NCBI GenBank assembly: GCA_944324645.1
Contig: CALUXB010000001.1
Span: 186,001-250,000, forward strand
Origin: an uncultured Elusimicrobiales bacterium
Lineage (GTDB): Bacteria; Elusimicrobiota; Elusimicrobia; Elusimicrobiales; Elusimicrobiaceae
DNA: 64,000 nucleotides
Reading direction: 5' to 3'
The notes beneath the pieces were generated by a model that had not been told where the DNA came from, did not search any database, and worked only from the letters and a program-made list of their open reading frames with translations. Made by a program: the position numbers and the translations under genes. Within the stretch, counting starts at the first letter, position 1, and the number at the start of each line of letters is the position of its first letter. Positions 16,265 to 23,859 of the stretch are shown in pieces.

Positions 16265-16867
16265 TTAAAAATTACGCTTGATAATGCTGCGCACAATGCC
16301 CTCTACGTGAAAGCTGCAGCGGTCGGCCACGATGGGGGAATATTTTTTGTTTTGGGATTCCAAAATAATATTTTCCCCGTCTTTACTAAAGCGCTTTACC
16401 ATTACTTCCCCCTGATTGACACAAACCACGATATCGCGGTTTTTGGGGCAGGCGTTTTGTTCCACTATCAGCCAGTCGCGCGGGGCGATGATGTTTTCCA
16501 TAGAGTCGCCTTTGGCCTCCACCATAAAGCCTTTGCAGGCAGGAAAATAAATCATACTCGGGTCCACCGGCACGACGCGCGTGGGCGTGCCGCTTAAAAT
16601 AGTGCCTTCTGGGCCGCATTTGGCGCAGCCGTACATAGGCAGATAGACCACGTTTCGTTCGGGGTCTTTTAAGATAATATAGTCGCGCGGGTTGGCCGGG
16701 TTGCGTTTTAAATAGCCTTTCTTTTCCAGCTGTTTAATGTGGTGAAACGCCACGCTCTTGCCCGATACCCCCAGCCGCGCGGCCAGTTCTTCCAGGGTCA
16801 GCGGGTCAGAAATATTATTCTTCAGAATTTCCAACAGCTCTATTTGTTTGGGGTGCAGTTGTTTCAT
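16265..16867 (-). CDS. LexA-like repressor with S24 self-cleavage domain
   Basis: 200 residues from the ATG at 16867 (MKQLHPKQIELL); longer in-frame extensions would read through the operator region. The N-terminal winged helix is LTLEELAARLGVSGKSVAFHHIKQLEKKGYL. The C-terminal S24 domain has GDSMENIIAPRD with the nucleophilic Ser near residue 133 and VMVKRFSKDG with the general-base Lys. The cleavage region reads YGCAKCGPEG, so the scissile pair would be Cys-Gly as in UmuD rather than the Ala-Gly of LexA. Three direct GTTC-ATA repeats lie in its promoter and suggest autoregulation. It may run an SOS-type response, but recA in this window lacks the same repeats. It is divergent from pilin 2. 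Confidence 0.8.
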   Translation of the reverse strand: MKQLHPKQIELLEILKNNISDPLTLEELAARLGVSGKSVAFHHIKQLEKKGYLKRNPANPRDYIILKDPERNVVYLPMYGCAKCGPEGTILSGTPTRVVPVDPSMIYFPACKGFMVEAKGDSMENIIAPRDWLIVEQNACPKNRDIVVCVNQGEVMVKRFSKDGENIILESQNKKYSPIVADRCSFHVEGIVRSIIKRNF

Positions 16868-16873
16868 ATTTTT

Positions 16874-16907
16874 GTTCCATATAAAAAGTTCTATATTTTG
16901 TTCTATA
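16874..16907. promoter_or_regulatory. Triple direct repeat, candidate operator of the LexA-like gene
   Basis: GTTCCATA (16874-16881), GTTCTATA (16888-16895) and GTTCTATA (16900-16907), with centre spacings of 14 and 12 bases. It lies immediately upstream of the LexA-like start codon, as expected for an autoregulatory site. Confidence 0.5.
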
Positions 16908-17011
16908 ATTTTTAAAGCAGGCTGTAAAGGCCCATTTGAAAAATCCGTATATTGGAGCCTTATTTTTTGTTGCAAGATGAAAATTTTGGCTGTAGAGAAA
17001 ACAGAAAGGGC

Positions 17012-17063
17012 TTGCATTGTTTTTTTTTTTTGATAAATTTTGGCTATGACCAAAATTTATCAA
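17012..17063 (+). repeat. Pilin start cassette, copy 2
   Basis: TTGCAT (17012-17017), T12, left arm 17030-17042, spacer GCTATGAC with ATG at 17046, right arm 17051-17063. TTGCAT to TAAATT spacing is 16 nt and TAAATT to ATG is 6 nt. The block from AAAGGGCTTGCATTG through the left arm is identical to copy 6. Confidence 0.8.
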
Positions 17064-17702
17064 AAAAGACTTTCCCACAGTAAAAATCTGTTAGAAGGTA
17101 AATTAAGCGGTTTTATTTTAATCTTTTTGAAGGCTTTGTTTTCCAAAGAGCCTTGTTTTTTGTGTCGGCGCAGCGGCTTTACGCTGATAGAACTTTTGGT
17201 GGTGGTGCTGATTATTGGCATCTTGGCGGCGGTGGCGGTGCCGCAGTATCAGAAAGCGGTGCTTTCTTCCCGGGCGGTCCAGCTGGAAATGTGGGCTGGC
17301 CAGTTAAGGGAATCAATAGAGCGCTACCGTATGGCTAATGGGACAGATACAGTACATTTTGAAGATTTGGATATTTATTCGGAGCAGAAATTTCCCATTC
17401 GGGAACCTTCAGATTCCGGCTGTGCCGCATACGGTAATTTTAAAACCGGGGACGGGGCGAAAGATTTTTCTATCAGTTTTTGTTATGGGCCGCGGGTTGT
17501 ATTTGCTTCTGGCGAATATAAAGACCTGGGGTTTGGAATTTGTGACTGGAATACGGAAAAGGCCCAAATGTGCGGCTTGGCAAACGCCTGCAAAAGCGGA
17601 GTTTCAGATTCTGCCGCCAAAAGGTGGCGCAGCGTGCTGGAAAGCAAAGGATACAAAACGATAACAGGGAATTATGGCTGCTATTTGTGGATGGCAAAAT
17701 AG
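17046..17702 (+). CDS. Type IV pilin-like protein 2, with a doubled leader
   Basis: 218 residues. It begins MTKIYQK from the cassette ATG. The real pilin signature is CRRSG|FTLIELLVVVLIIGILAA around residue 42-62, with Glu5 present. Before it stands a degenerate pilin-like stretch, KLSGFILIFLKALF, so the prepilin leader is ~43 residues rather than the usual ~21; this looks like a partial duplication of the leader and start of the helix. The C-terminal domain has about six cysteines (SGCAA, SFCYG, GICDW, QMCGL, NACKS, YGCYL), suggesting several disulphides. It is divergent from the LexA-like gene; their 178-base shared gap carries both control regions. Confidence 0.88.
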   Translation: MTKIYQKRLSHSKNLLEGKLSGFILIFLKALFSKEPCFLCRRSGFTLIELLVVVLIIGILAAVAVPQYQKAVLSSRAVQLEMWAGQLRESIERYRMANGTDTVHFEDLDIYSEQKFPIREPSDSGCAAYGNFKTGDGAKDFSISFCYGPRVVFASGEYKDLGFGICDWNTEKAQMCGLANACKSGVSDSAAKRWRSVLESKGYKTITGNYGCYLWMAK

Positions 17703-17756
17703 GCCGCCGGGTCTTTTTGTGTGGGGGTTTTATAGCGCAAAGTTTGTGTTTTTATC

Positions 17757-17792
17757 AAACTCTTCGGACTTATAGCCCCGGGGAGTTTGTTT
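17757..17792 (+). terminator. Terminator after pilin 2
   Basis: CAAACTC (17757-17763) pairs with GAGTTTG (17783-17789), followed by TTTT. Confidence 0.65.
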
Positions 17793-17950
17793 TAAATTCG
17801 TATTTTGCATTGTTTTGTGTGCCGCCAGATCACCTGTAATAAAATTGCATTTTTTATGATGGCCTGTGAAACGCATTCCCCGGACTCTGGGTTTCCCTCA
17901 TTTCAAAATCTCCGCTTGGCTGTGTTTGGCCCGCTAAGCAGCTCTTTATA

Positions 17951-17984
17951 AGAGCTCCCCAGTTTTTCCAGCGGGGGGCTCTTT
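17951..17984 (+). terminator. Second terminator-like hairpin
   Basis: AGAGCTCCCC pairs with GGGGGGCTCT around a T-rich loop, followed by TTT. Confidence 0.55.
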
Positions 17985-18026
17985 GCTTGCATAGGCTTAT
18001 GGCTGGGGTGTAGGGTGGGATGTATT

Positions 18027-18055
18027 TAAAACCCCTCCGCTTGGGGCGGAGGGGC
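18027..18055 (-). terminator. Terminator of the galactose operon
   Basis: On the minus strand CCCCTCCGC, short loop, GCGGAGGGG, then TTTT, ~10 bases after the galT stop. Confidence 0.85.
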
Positions 18056-18060
18056 TTATT

Positions 18061-19569
18061 TTACAGCTTTTTTAAAAACCGCTCAAAGGCCTCTTGGCCT
18101 TGCGGCGTGCGCTTATATACGCCGGCGTATTCCAGCACCTTGGCAAACACCAGCCCTACTTCTTTTTGCAAAATGCTTTTGGCGTTTTGGGCGGTAAATG
18201 GGTATTTTTTGAGTAAGTCTTCCGCCCAAGCCGCGTGCTTGTTTAGAGCGGGGTCCTTTTGGATAGTCTTTAAGTCTTTTTTAATCAGCAGCTTCTCCAG
18301 CGCCGTCAGTTCCGCCGCCAAGCGCGCCGGCAGCACCGCCAGCCCCATTACTTCAATGAGGCCGATGTTTTCCTTTTTGATGTGGTGCACTTCTGCGTGC
18401 GGGTGGAAAATGCCCAGCGGGAACTCTTGGGTGGTGCGGTTGTTGCGCAGGACGAGGTCCATTTCAAACAGTTTGCCGCGGCGGCGCGCAATAGGCGTAA
18501 TGGTGTTATGCGGGGTTTTGCCCGTAAAGGCCAGAATGTCGGCCTGCGGGTCGCTGTAAGCGCGCCATTTTTTAAGGATATAGTCGGAGGCTTCTATCAA
18601 GTCTTTTTTGGAACCGTTTAAGCGGATCACACTCATCGGCCAGCGTACGATACCGGCTTTTACGCGGGGGAATTTTTTGATTTTAAACGGTTTTTCCACC
18701 GGGGCCAGCTCCATAGCAAAAGTGTATCGGCCCCCTTGGAAATGGTCGTGCGTGAGGATAGAGCCGCCCACAATGGGCAGGTCTGCATTGGAGCCGATGA
18801 AATAGTGCGGCAAGAGCTCTACAAAACCCAGCAGCCGGGCAAAGCTGTTTTTGGTCAGCTTCATCGGCTCGTGCTTGTGCGAAAGGCAAATGCAGTGTTC
18901 ATTATAATACACATAAGGCGAGTATTGCAGATACCACGGCTGTCCGTCTTTGAGTAAATCCAGCGGGATCAGGCGCAGGTTTTGGCGGGCGGGGTGCGCG
19001 GCGTGCCCGGCGTACCCCTCGTTTTCTTTACACAGCAGACAGGCGGGATAGCCGGAAGCTTTTACCTGCAAAGCCGCGGCAATGTCTTTGGGGTCTTTTT
19101 CCGGCTTGGACATATTAATGGTAATGTCTAATTTGCCGTAGGGGGTGGCGGCTTTCCAAACTTGGTTTTTAGCCACGCGGTCGGTGCGGATATAATTCAG
19201 CGCGCGGGCGTCGTGGTAAAACTTATCCGTAGCGGCCTGGGGGCCCTGTGTTTTATACAGTACGGCAAATTCGCTGATGACTTCCGAGGGGCGCGCGGCA
19301 AACACATTCATCAGGCGCGTATCAAACAAATCGCGCTGGGTGATAGTGTCTGGCGTAATCAGCCCGTGTGCGGCGGCCCAATCGCAGATAGGCTGCAGGG
19401 CCTCTGCGGCGTTTTTGGGGGCCTTGGCTTTTTTGCCGGGTTTATAATCCGTCAGCCCCAAAACAGAGAGCACCTCATTGCGGGCCCAAAGAGTATCTTC
19501 CTGTTCAATCAGCCCGCTGTGCAGGGCGTAAGCTACCAGCTGGTCGGTTAAGGTGTAAATATCGCTCAT
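18061..19569 (-). CDS. galT: UDP-glucose--hexose-1-phosphate uridylyltransferase, type 2
   Basis: 502 residues, the length of the Firmicutes-type GalT2 family, not the ~350 of the E. coli enzyme. Visible features: ACLLCKENEGYAGH near residue 185, YYNEHCICLSHKHEPMKL, and the active-site segment GGSILTHDHFQGGRY, where the His-x-His pattern replaces the classical HPHGQ. It exchanges UMP between UDP-glucose and galactose-1-phosphate in the Leloir pathway. It is the last gene of galM-galK-galT and starts 10 bases after galK. No galE is in the window, so epimerisation of UDP-galactose must be encoded elsewhere. Confidence 0.93.
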   Translation of the reverse strand: MSDIYTLTDQLVAYALHSGLIEQEDTLWARNEVLSVLGLTDYKPGKKAKAPKNAAEALQPICDWAAAHGLITPDTITQRDLFDTRLMNVFAARPSEVISEFAVLYKTQGPQAATDKFYHDARALNYIRTDRVAKNQVWKAATPYGKLDITINMSKPEKDPKDIAAALQVKASGYPACLLCKENEGYAGHAAHPARQNLRLIPLDLLKDGQPWYLQYSPYVYYNEHCICLSHKHEPMKLTKNSFARLLGFVELLPHYFIGSNADLPIVGGSILTHDHFQGGRYTFAMELAPVEKPFKIKKFPRVKAGIVRWPMSVIRLNGSKKDLIEASDYILKKWRAYSDPQADILAFTGKTPHNTITPIARRRGKLFEMDLVLRNNRTTQEFPLGIFHPHAEVHHIKKENIGLIEVMGLAVLPARLAAELTALEKLLIKKDLKTIQKDPALNKHAAWAEDLLKKYPFTAQNAKSILQKEVGLVFAKVLEYAGVYKRTPQGQEAFERFLKKL

Positions 19570-19579
19570 AGTCGCTCCG

Positions 19580-20749
19580 TTAATGCATCAGTTCCCGTGC
19601 GCCGTCTTCGGCAGAAGCAATATAGAAATCCGGTTTGTAGCCGGTTTTGGCCTCATATTCTTTGGCGACGTTTTGTTTAAACGCTTCTATATTTTCGTCT
19701 TTGACCAAAGCCACCACGCAGCCGCCAAACCCGCCGCCCGTCATACGCGCGCCCAACACGCCGGGCTGTTTCCAGGCGGCCTCTGCCATAGCGTCCAGCT
19801 CGGCGCCGGTCACTTCATAATCGTCGCGCAGGGAAACGTGCGATGCATTCATAAACTGCCCAAATTGGGCCAAGTCGCCTCTTTTAAGCGCTTGCTCCGC
19901 CTGCAGGGTGCGCCGGTTTTCATAGACGGCGTGTTTGGCGCGTTTGCGCTCCACCGGGTCGGCAATCAGCTCTTTATTGGCTTCAAATTCTTCTTCGCTC
20001 AGTTCGCCCAGTGCGTTTATTTTTAATTTGCTTTGCAATTCTTTTAAGGCGTGTTCGCTCTGGGTGCGGCGTTCGTTGTATTTGGATTCAATGAGGTTGT
20101 GGGGCTTATTGGTGTTGCAAATTAAAATGGATACGCCCTTTAAATCCAGCGGGGCATATTCATATTGTAAGGTGTTGCAGTCCAGTAAAATGGCGTGATT
20201 TTTTTTGCCCATAGCGGAGGCGAACTGGTCCATAATACCGCAGTTCATACCCACAAATTTATTTTCCGCTTCCTGCCCGATTTTGGCCAACTCCGTCTGC
20301 GGCACATTTAAATCAAACAACGCGTTTAAGGTTACGGCGGTGGCCAACTCTATGGAAGCCGAAGAAGACAGCCCTGCCCCCAGCGGCACATTACCCCAAA
20401 ACAGCAGGTCCGCCCCGCCCGGCGTCAGCCCCCGCTGCTGCATAGCCCAAAAGACCCCCAGCGGGTAGTTGGCCCAGTCCTGCTTTTTGTCAAAAGCCAG
20501 GTGCTGGGTGTCTGTTTCTATCAGACCCATTTTTTCAAAATTCAGGGAATAGAGGCGTATTTTGCTGTCTGTGCGTTTGGCGGCGGCTACATAGGTGTTA
20601 AAAGAAAGCGCACAGGGAAATACGTGCCCGCCGTTGTAGTCGGTATGTTCTCCAATTAAATTAACGCGGGCCGGCGCGCAAAACAGCCGTGGCTTAGATT
20701 GCGCGCCAAATAGTTCAGTAAATTTTTGTTTCAGTTCTTTTACGTTCAT
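19580..20749 (-). CDS. galK: Galactokinase
   Basis: 389 residues, normal GHMP-kinase length. The galactokinase signature APARVNLIGEHTDYNGG is near residue 26, the ATP loop PLGAGLSSSASIELATAV near residue 123, the catalytic region MNCGIMDQFASAMG, and the third GHMP motif GARMTGGGFGGCVVALV near residue 335. It phosphorylates galactose at C1. The start codon overlaps the end of galM by 4 nt (ATGA), so the two are translationally coupled. Confidence 0.96.
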   Translation of the reverse strand: MNVKELKQKFTELFGAQSKPRLFCAPARVNLIGEHTDYNGGHVFPCALSFNTYVAAAKRTDSKIRLYSLNFEKMGLIETDTQHLAFDKKQDWANYPLGVFWAMQQRGLTPGGADLLFWGNVPLGAGLSSSASIELATAVTLNALFDLNVPQTELAKIGQEAENKFVGMNCGIMDQFASAMGKKNHAILLDCNTLQYEYAPLDLKGVSILICNTNKPHNLIESKYNERRTQSEHALKELQSKLKINALGELSEEEFEANKELIADPVERKRAKHAVYENRRTLQAEQALKRGDLAQFGQFMNASHVSLRDDYEVTGAELDAMAEAAWKQPGVLGARMTGGGFGGCVVALVKDENIEAFKQNVAKEYEAKTGYKPDFYIASAEDGARELMH

Positions 20750-21696
20750 AAAGACTCCTGACTGACAATCATTTTAAAATTCCATTCGTATTTGCCTTTG
20801 GGCGGGCAGACGGCGGTGCGGCGGATTTTATGCGCCACGTAAATATCGTCCCATTCCCCGGTGCAGGGCTCTAAGGCCAGGTTGTAGTCGCCGCGGTAGC
20901 CGCCCTGTGTTTTCCACACCGCCAGATAAGGCACTTTGTCTGCGTCGTAGCGGTAGGTCAGGGTGTCGCCATTGTCTTGGTGGGTAATGGCGCACCAGCC
21001 CTGGGTATTTTTTTGCGTAAAATAAAATTTTTCGCAGGATTGGTCCGTGACCGGGCGCGTTTGGGCCAAGTCCAGCGTTTGGCCGCTTACACAAGTGGTA
21101 TGCGGGTAGCTGTGGCGCGTGCCCCAGGGGCCCAATGTTTTGGTGCTGTGCTCTACGGTGATAATCTCGGTTAAGTTATCCGGCAGGACCAAGCGGGTCT
21201 GCGCAGAACAGTTGAGCAGGCAGTGCGGCGTCCAGATAAAAGGAAAGGGGGCGTCTGATAAATTCTCCAGCGTATAATGCAGCTGAATTTCTGCCCCGCA
21301 CAGGGTTAAATTCCGCGTGAACTGATAAGGCAGTTTGGGGCTTTTAACCCAAGCGGTTAGGCCGTTTTGGTCCGGGTGCAGGCGGTGCTGCCAGGGCAGG
21401 GCCCACACTTCGCCGTGGTCCGGCACCGGCGTGCCCTGAAAAGGGCCGCAGGGGTAAGGAGCGGCGTCTATAGAGGGCAACACTTCGTCAAACCCGCTGG
21501 AATCATAGGCCGAAAACGCCGCGCCATACGGCGGCGGCGTGAGGTGCGTTTGTTTGCTTTGAAACAGAAATTCCCGCCCGCTGTCTTTTTTTACCAGGCT
21601 GGCCATTTTGCAGGCGTAGTCCGGCAGAAAGACCAAAGATAGGAATTCATTTTCCAGCTGCAGAGCATTTAGCCCTTTGTATTGGATAGTTTGCAC
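20746..21696 (-). CDS. galM: Aldose 1-epimerase (mutarotase)
   Basis: 316 residues, first gene of the galactose operon. It is of the divergent mutarotase class: FDEVLPSID early, PDHGEVWALPW around residue 93 (the His-Gly-Glu pattern around the active site), IWTPHCLLNCS with the catalytic-type His, and LALEPCTGEWDD near the C-terminus with the acidic base. It interconverts alpha- and beta-galactose for galactokinase. The start is GTG at 21696 with a purine-rich AAGGGGG upstream. Family membership is sure; substrate is inferred from the operon. Confidence 0.82.
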   Translation of the reverse strand: MQTIQYKGLNALQLENEFLSLVFLPDYACKMASLVKKDSGREFLFQSKQTHLTPPPYGAAFSAYDSSGFDEVLPSIDAAPYPCGPFQGTPVPDHGEVWALPWQHRLHPDQNGLTAWVKSPKLPYQFTRNLTLCGAEIQLHYTLENLSDAPFPFIWTPHCLLNCSAQTRLVLPDNLTEIITVEHSTKTLGPWGTRHSYPHTTCVSGQTLDLAQTRPVTDQSCEKFYFTQKNTQGWCAITHQDNGDTLTYRYDADKVPYLAVWKTQGGYRGDYNLALEPCTGEWDDIYVAHKIRRTAVCPPKGKYEWNFKMIVSQESL

Positions 21697-21713
21697 GCAA
21701 CACCCCCTTATAT

Positions 21714-21739
21714 AAAAAAGGCGCGGCTGAAGCGCGCCT
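21714..21739 (-). terminator. Terminator of cdd
   Basis: On the minus strand AGGCGCGCTTCAGCCGCGCCT followed by TTTTTT; it separates cdd from the galactose operon. Confidence 0.8.
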
Positions 21740-21748
21740 GAAAAGAGT

Positions 21749-22183
21749 TTATTCTCCCGGTTTTAGAAAGGGCAAAGGAAGCAAGTCTTTAAGTTTCTTT
21801 TTAAGCACTTTAATTTGCCCCTTTTTCGTAACCGCTACCAGCAGAATTGGGGCGTCTAATTTCATAAATTCCGCCATCACCTGACGGCAAGCTCCGCAAG
21901 GGGTGCCAAAAGCCTCCCCTTCCACCGGGTCTGTGCAGACGGCGAGTGCGACAAACTGTTTTTGTCCTTCGCATACACCACGGAACATAGCGTTGCGCTC
22001 AGCACATACTGTTAAACCGTAGGAAGCATTTTCAATGTTGGTGCCGGCGTAGATTTGCCCATCCGGGGCCAGCACAGCCGCGCCTACTTTAAAGCGCGAA
22101 TAAGGGGAGTAAGAATTTTTTTTGACCGCCACGGCGGCCTGAACCAAAGCGTCTAGGGTTTTTTTGTCTAGTTTTTTGTTCAT
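21749..22183 (-). CDS. cdd: Cytidine deaminase
   Basis: 144 residues, the homotetrameric class. Substrate strand SPYSRFKVGAAVLAPDG, zinc site VCAERNAMF with the catalytic Glu, and the second zinc motif TPCGACRQVMAEF. It deaminates cytidine and deoxycytidine to uridine and deoxyuridine for pyrimidine salvage. The C-terminus has a Lys-rich extension (KKGQIKVLKKKLKDLLPLPF), close to the family end. No ribosome site is visible; TAGAAT lies exactly 6 nt before the ATG, so the message is probably leaderless. Confidence 0.95.
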   Translation of the reverse strand: MNKKLDKKTLDALVQAAVAVKKNSYSPYSRFKVGAAVLAPDGQIYAGTNIENASYGLTVCAERNAMFRGVCEGQKQFVALAVCTDPVEGEAFGTPCGACRQVMAEFMKLDAPILLVAVTKKGQIKVLKKKLKDLLPLPFLKPGE

Positions 22184-22280
22184 ACTTCTATTCTAGCTTT
22201 GTAGCAGGAAAAGTCAAGCCCCGTTACGACGGAGCCAAGAATGTGTTTCTTCTCTTTGCTTTCTTTTGCTACAATGAGGA

Positions 22281-22883
22281 ATGAAAAAAATAATCCTTAT
22301 TTTACTCGTATGCGCCGCGGTGTATTGGTTGTGGGGAACGGAAAAACCGGAAATTAAAAATGCCGGCGCCCGCGGCAATACGATTGTTGCTTTTGGTGAC
22401 AGCCTAAGCTATGGTAAGGGGGCCTCCCGCGAAGAAAGCTATCCGGCGCGTCTAGCCCAACTAAGCGGAAAACAGGTGGTGAATTTGGGTTTAAACGGAG
22501 ATACCGCCGCGGCCGCACCCAAACGCCTGCCAGAAGTTTTGGCACAGAAGCCTTATATGGTGCTTATAGAGTTCGGCGGCAATGATTTTATGCGCTCAGT
22601 TCCTTTTGAGCAAACTACCGCCGCTATTGCCCAAATGGTGGACGCGGTGCAGGCCGCCGGCGCTATCGCCGTGATTGTGGACACCGGCGGTTACTACGCA
22701 ATGAAAAAATACACCAAAGCCTATAAAAAGCTGGCTAAAGAAAAGGGGGCCGTCTTTGTGCCGGGTATTTTGGATGGAATATTTGGAGAAAAGGAATTGA
22801 TGTCTGACCAAATACATCCCAATGCAGCCGGATATAAACGGGTGGCAGATAAAGTATATAAGTATATTAAAGATTACTTGTAG
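22281..22883 (+). CDS. SGNH/GDSL hydrolase (TesA-like lysophospholipase or arylesterase)
   Basis: 200 residues. An N-terminal hydrophobic segment (IILILLVCAAVYWLWG) acts as signal or membrane anchor, so the enzyme faces the periplasm. The four SGNH blocks are all present: IVAFGDSLSYGKG with the nucleophilic Ser, VNLGLNGDT with the Gly, IEFGGNDFM with the Asn, and DQIHPNAAGY with the Asp-His pair. Family members cleave acyl esters or thioesters, often lysophospholipids. TACAAT lies 5 nt before the ATG, suggesting a leaderless start. A strong terminator follows and runs into the next pilin cassette. Confidence 0.88.
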   Translation: MKKIILILLVCAAVYWLWGTEKPEIKNAGARGNTIVAFGDSLSYGKGASREESYPARLAQLSGKQVVNLGLNGDTAAAAPKRLPEVLAQKPYMVLIEFGGNDFMRSVPFEQTTAAIAQMVDAVQAAGAIAVIVDTGGYYAMKKYTKAYKKLAKEKGAVFVPGILDGIFGEKELMSDQIHPNAAGYKRVADKVYKYIKDYL

Positions 22884-22900
22884 ATAAACTTTTGTTGTTT

Positions 22901-22944
22901 CGGTGCAAGGTTTTTAAAGGCCTTGCGCCGGTTTTTTTTTTTTT
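22901..22944 (+). terminator. Terminator joined to pilin cassette copy 3
   Basis: CGGTGCAAGG (22901-22910) pairs with CCTTGCGCCG (22921-22930), followed by a T13 tract that also belongs to the pilin cassette. Nearly the same stem as the one before pilin 1. Confidence 0.85.
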
Positions 22945-22976
22945 GATAAATTTTGTTTATGAACAAAATTTATCAA
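22923..22976 (+). repeat. Pilin start cassette, copy 3 (ATG out of frame)
   Basis: TTGCGC (22923-22928), T13, left arm 22943-22955, spacer TTTATGAA with ATG at 22959, right arm 22964-22976. Box spacing is 18 nt. The spacer ATG is not in frame with the pilin; it opens a 19-codon frame that begins MNKIYQK and ends at 23018, overlapping the pilin start at 22997. Confidence 0.8.
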
Positions 22977-23018
22977 AAAAGGAACCAAGGAATAAAATGC
23001 TTGCAAAACGCAAACTAG
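22959..23018 (+). CDS. Possible leader peptide ahead of pilin 3
   Basis: 19 codons from the cassette ATG (MNKIYQKRNQGIKCLQNAN, then TAG). The first seven residues match the start of the in-frame pilins. It overlaps the pilin 3 start codon in another frame, a geometry that allows translational coupling. It may equally be a relic after a one-base shift. No ribosome site. Confidence 0.35.
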   Translation: MNKIYQKRNQGIKCLQNAN

Positions 23019-23518
23019 GGGGCTTTACGCTTGTTGAACTGTTGATAGTAGTGTTGATTATTGGCATTCTGGCTGCTATTGCTTTGCCGCAATATGAAAT
23101 GGCCGTTACTAAATCACGCGTTAGTACTATGCTCCCATTTATGCGGCGGTTTTACGATGCATTAGCTGTCTATAAATTAGAGAATGGGAGTTATTGTACC
23201 AGTACCCATGAGTATCCTAGTTTAGATATTCTGGGTATTGCTTGGCCGGATGGAAGCAGGCAGGGGTGGGAATGGGAAGATGAAAACTGGTATTGTTTCC
23301 CGAATGAAGAGTGTAGTGGTTATGTGTGGTGTTCAATTAAATGGTTGGACACGAAGGAGGATTTGGGAATTTACCTATATCAGCCCGATGATACTATTTA
23401 TCCAGACCTAGCCGGGAAAAGAACCTGTTATGCTTTGTCTAATGATGAGAAAGCGGTTCGTGTTTGTAAAGCATTAGGTGGAAAGTTGATTTCTGGTACA
23501 AATGAATATGAGTTTTAA
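22997..23518 (+). CDS. Type IV pilin-like protein 3
   Basis: 173 residues from the ATG at 22997, chosen because AAGGAACCAAGGA lies just upstream and the cassette ATG is out of frame. The leader is short (MLAKRKLGG) before |FTLVELLIVVLIIGILAAIALPQYE, with Glu5. The C-terminal domain is Trp- and Cys-rich (GWEWEDENWYCF, GYVWCSIKW, RTCYAL, VRVCKAL). It lies between the SGNH hydrolase and a large modular pilin on the same strand. Confidence 0.88.
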   Translation: MLAKRKLGGFTLVELLIVVLIIGILAAIALPQYEMAVTKSRVSTMLPFMRRFYDALAVYKLENGSYCTSTHEYPSLDILGIAWPDGSRQGWEWEDENWYCFPNEECSGYVWCSIKWLDTKEDLGIYLYQPDDTIYPDLAGKRTCYALSNDEKAVRVCKALGGKLISGTNEYEF

Positions 23519-23859
23519 AAAATACCAAGCCCCCGTTTCAAATGAAGGCTTTATTTAAAACAATTCAGAATATATGTCTGAAGTTTATCATTGCTCTTTA
23601 CCGCAGCACTTTTCATACTTCTTGGCGTTTTGATAGTTAAGAAATATGGGGCACAGGAGGTACACTGTGCCAAATATTAGGCCAGAGCTAGTCTGAATTT
23701 AATTTAGAAAGGGACTATTCAAAGGATTTTTCTTTTTGTCTTTACTTAGCATTAGATGATATCTACTTAAGGTATTGAAAGGAAAGATTTTGTTTATTAT
23801 ACTTTATAGTGTAAAGGGAGAAATCTCTTTTCGTTATATTTTTTATGTAGGGGAGGCTT
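23519..23859. other. AT-rich intergenic region with a SEC-C relic
   Basis: About 340 bases. Besides the minus-strand SEC-C fragment annotated below it holds a small hairpin GGCACAG / CTGTGCC near 23650. The last ~100 bases are AT-rich and should contain the promoter of the next gene, but no clear -35/-10 pair stands out. Confidence 0.45.
23588..23632 (-). pseudogene. Remnant of a SEC-C zinc-binding tail
   Basis: On the minus strand the bases encode QNAKKYEKCCGKEQ followed by TGA, almost the same as the end of the SEC-C protein at 25083 ([12 protein letters not shown]). The preceding CPCGSG half of the motif is not preserved and no start can be assigned, so this reads as the decayed end of a duplicate. 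Confidence 0.5.

Larger units (their letters stand above)
17703..18026. other. Intergenic region with two plus-strand terminator hairpins
   Basis: About 320 bases with no supported gene. It contains the hairpins at 17757-17792 and 17951-17984, both followed by T runs, which suggests a second short transcript or a vestigial unit between them; no reading frame or known RNA is recognised there. Confidence 0.45.

Noticed and set aside
16868..17053. Upstream extension of the LexA-like protein starting MVIAKIYQK on the minus strand
   Set aside because: It arises because the cassette palindrome also reads as a start on the other strand; it would run through the operator repeats, and the family start is at 16867.
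22892..22996. Longer start for pilin 3
   Set aside because: It would translate the terminator stem and T tract into MLFRCKVFKGLAPVFFF; the ATG at 22997 has a ribosome site.
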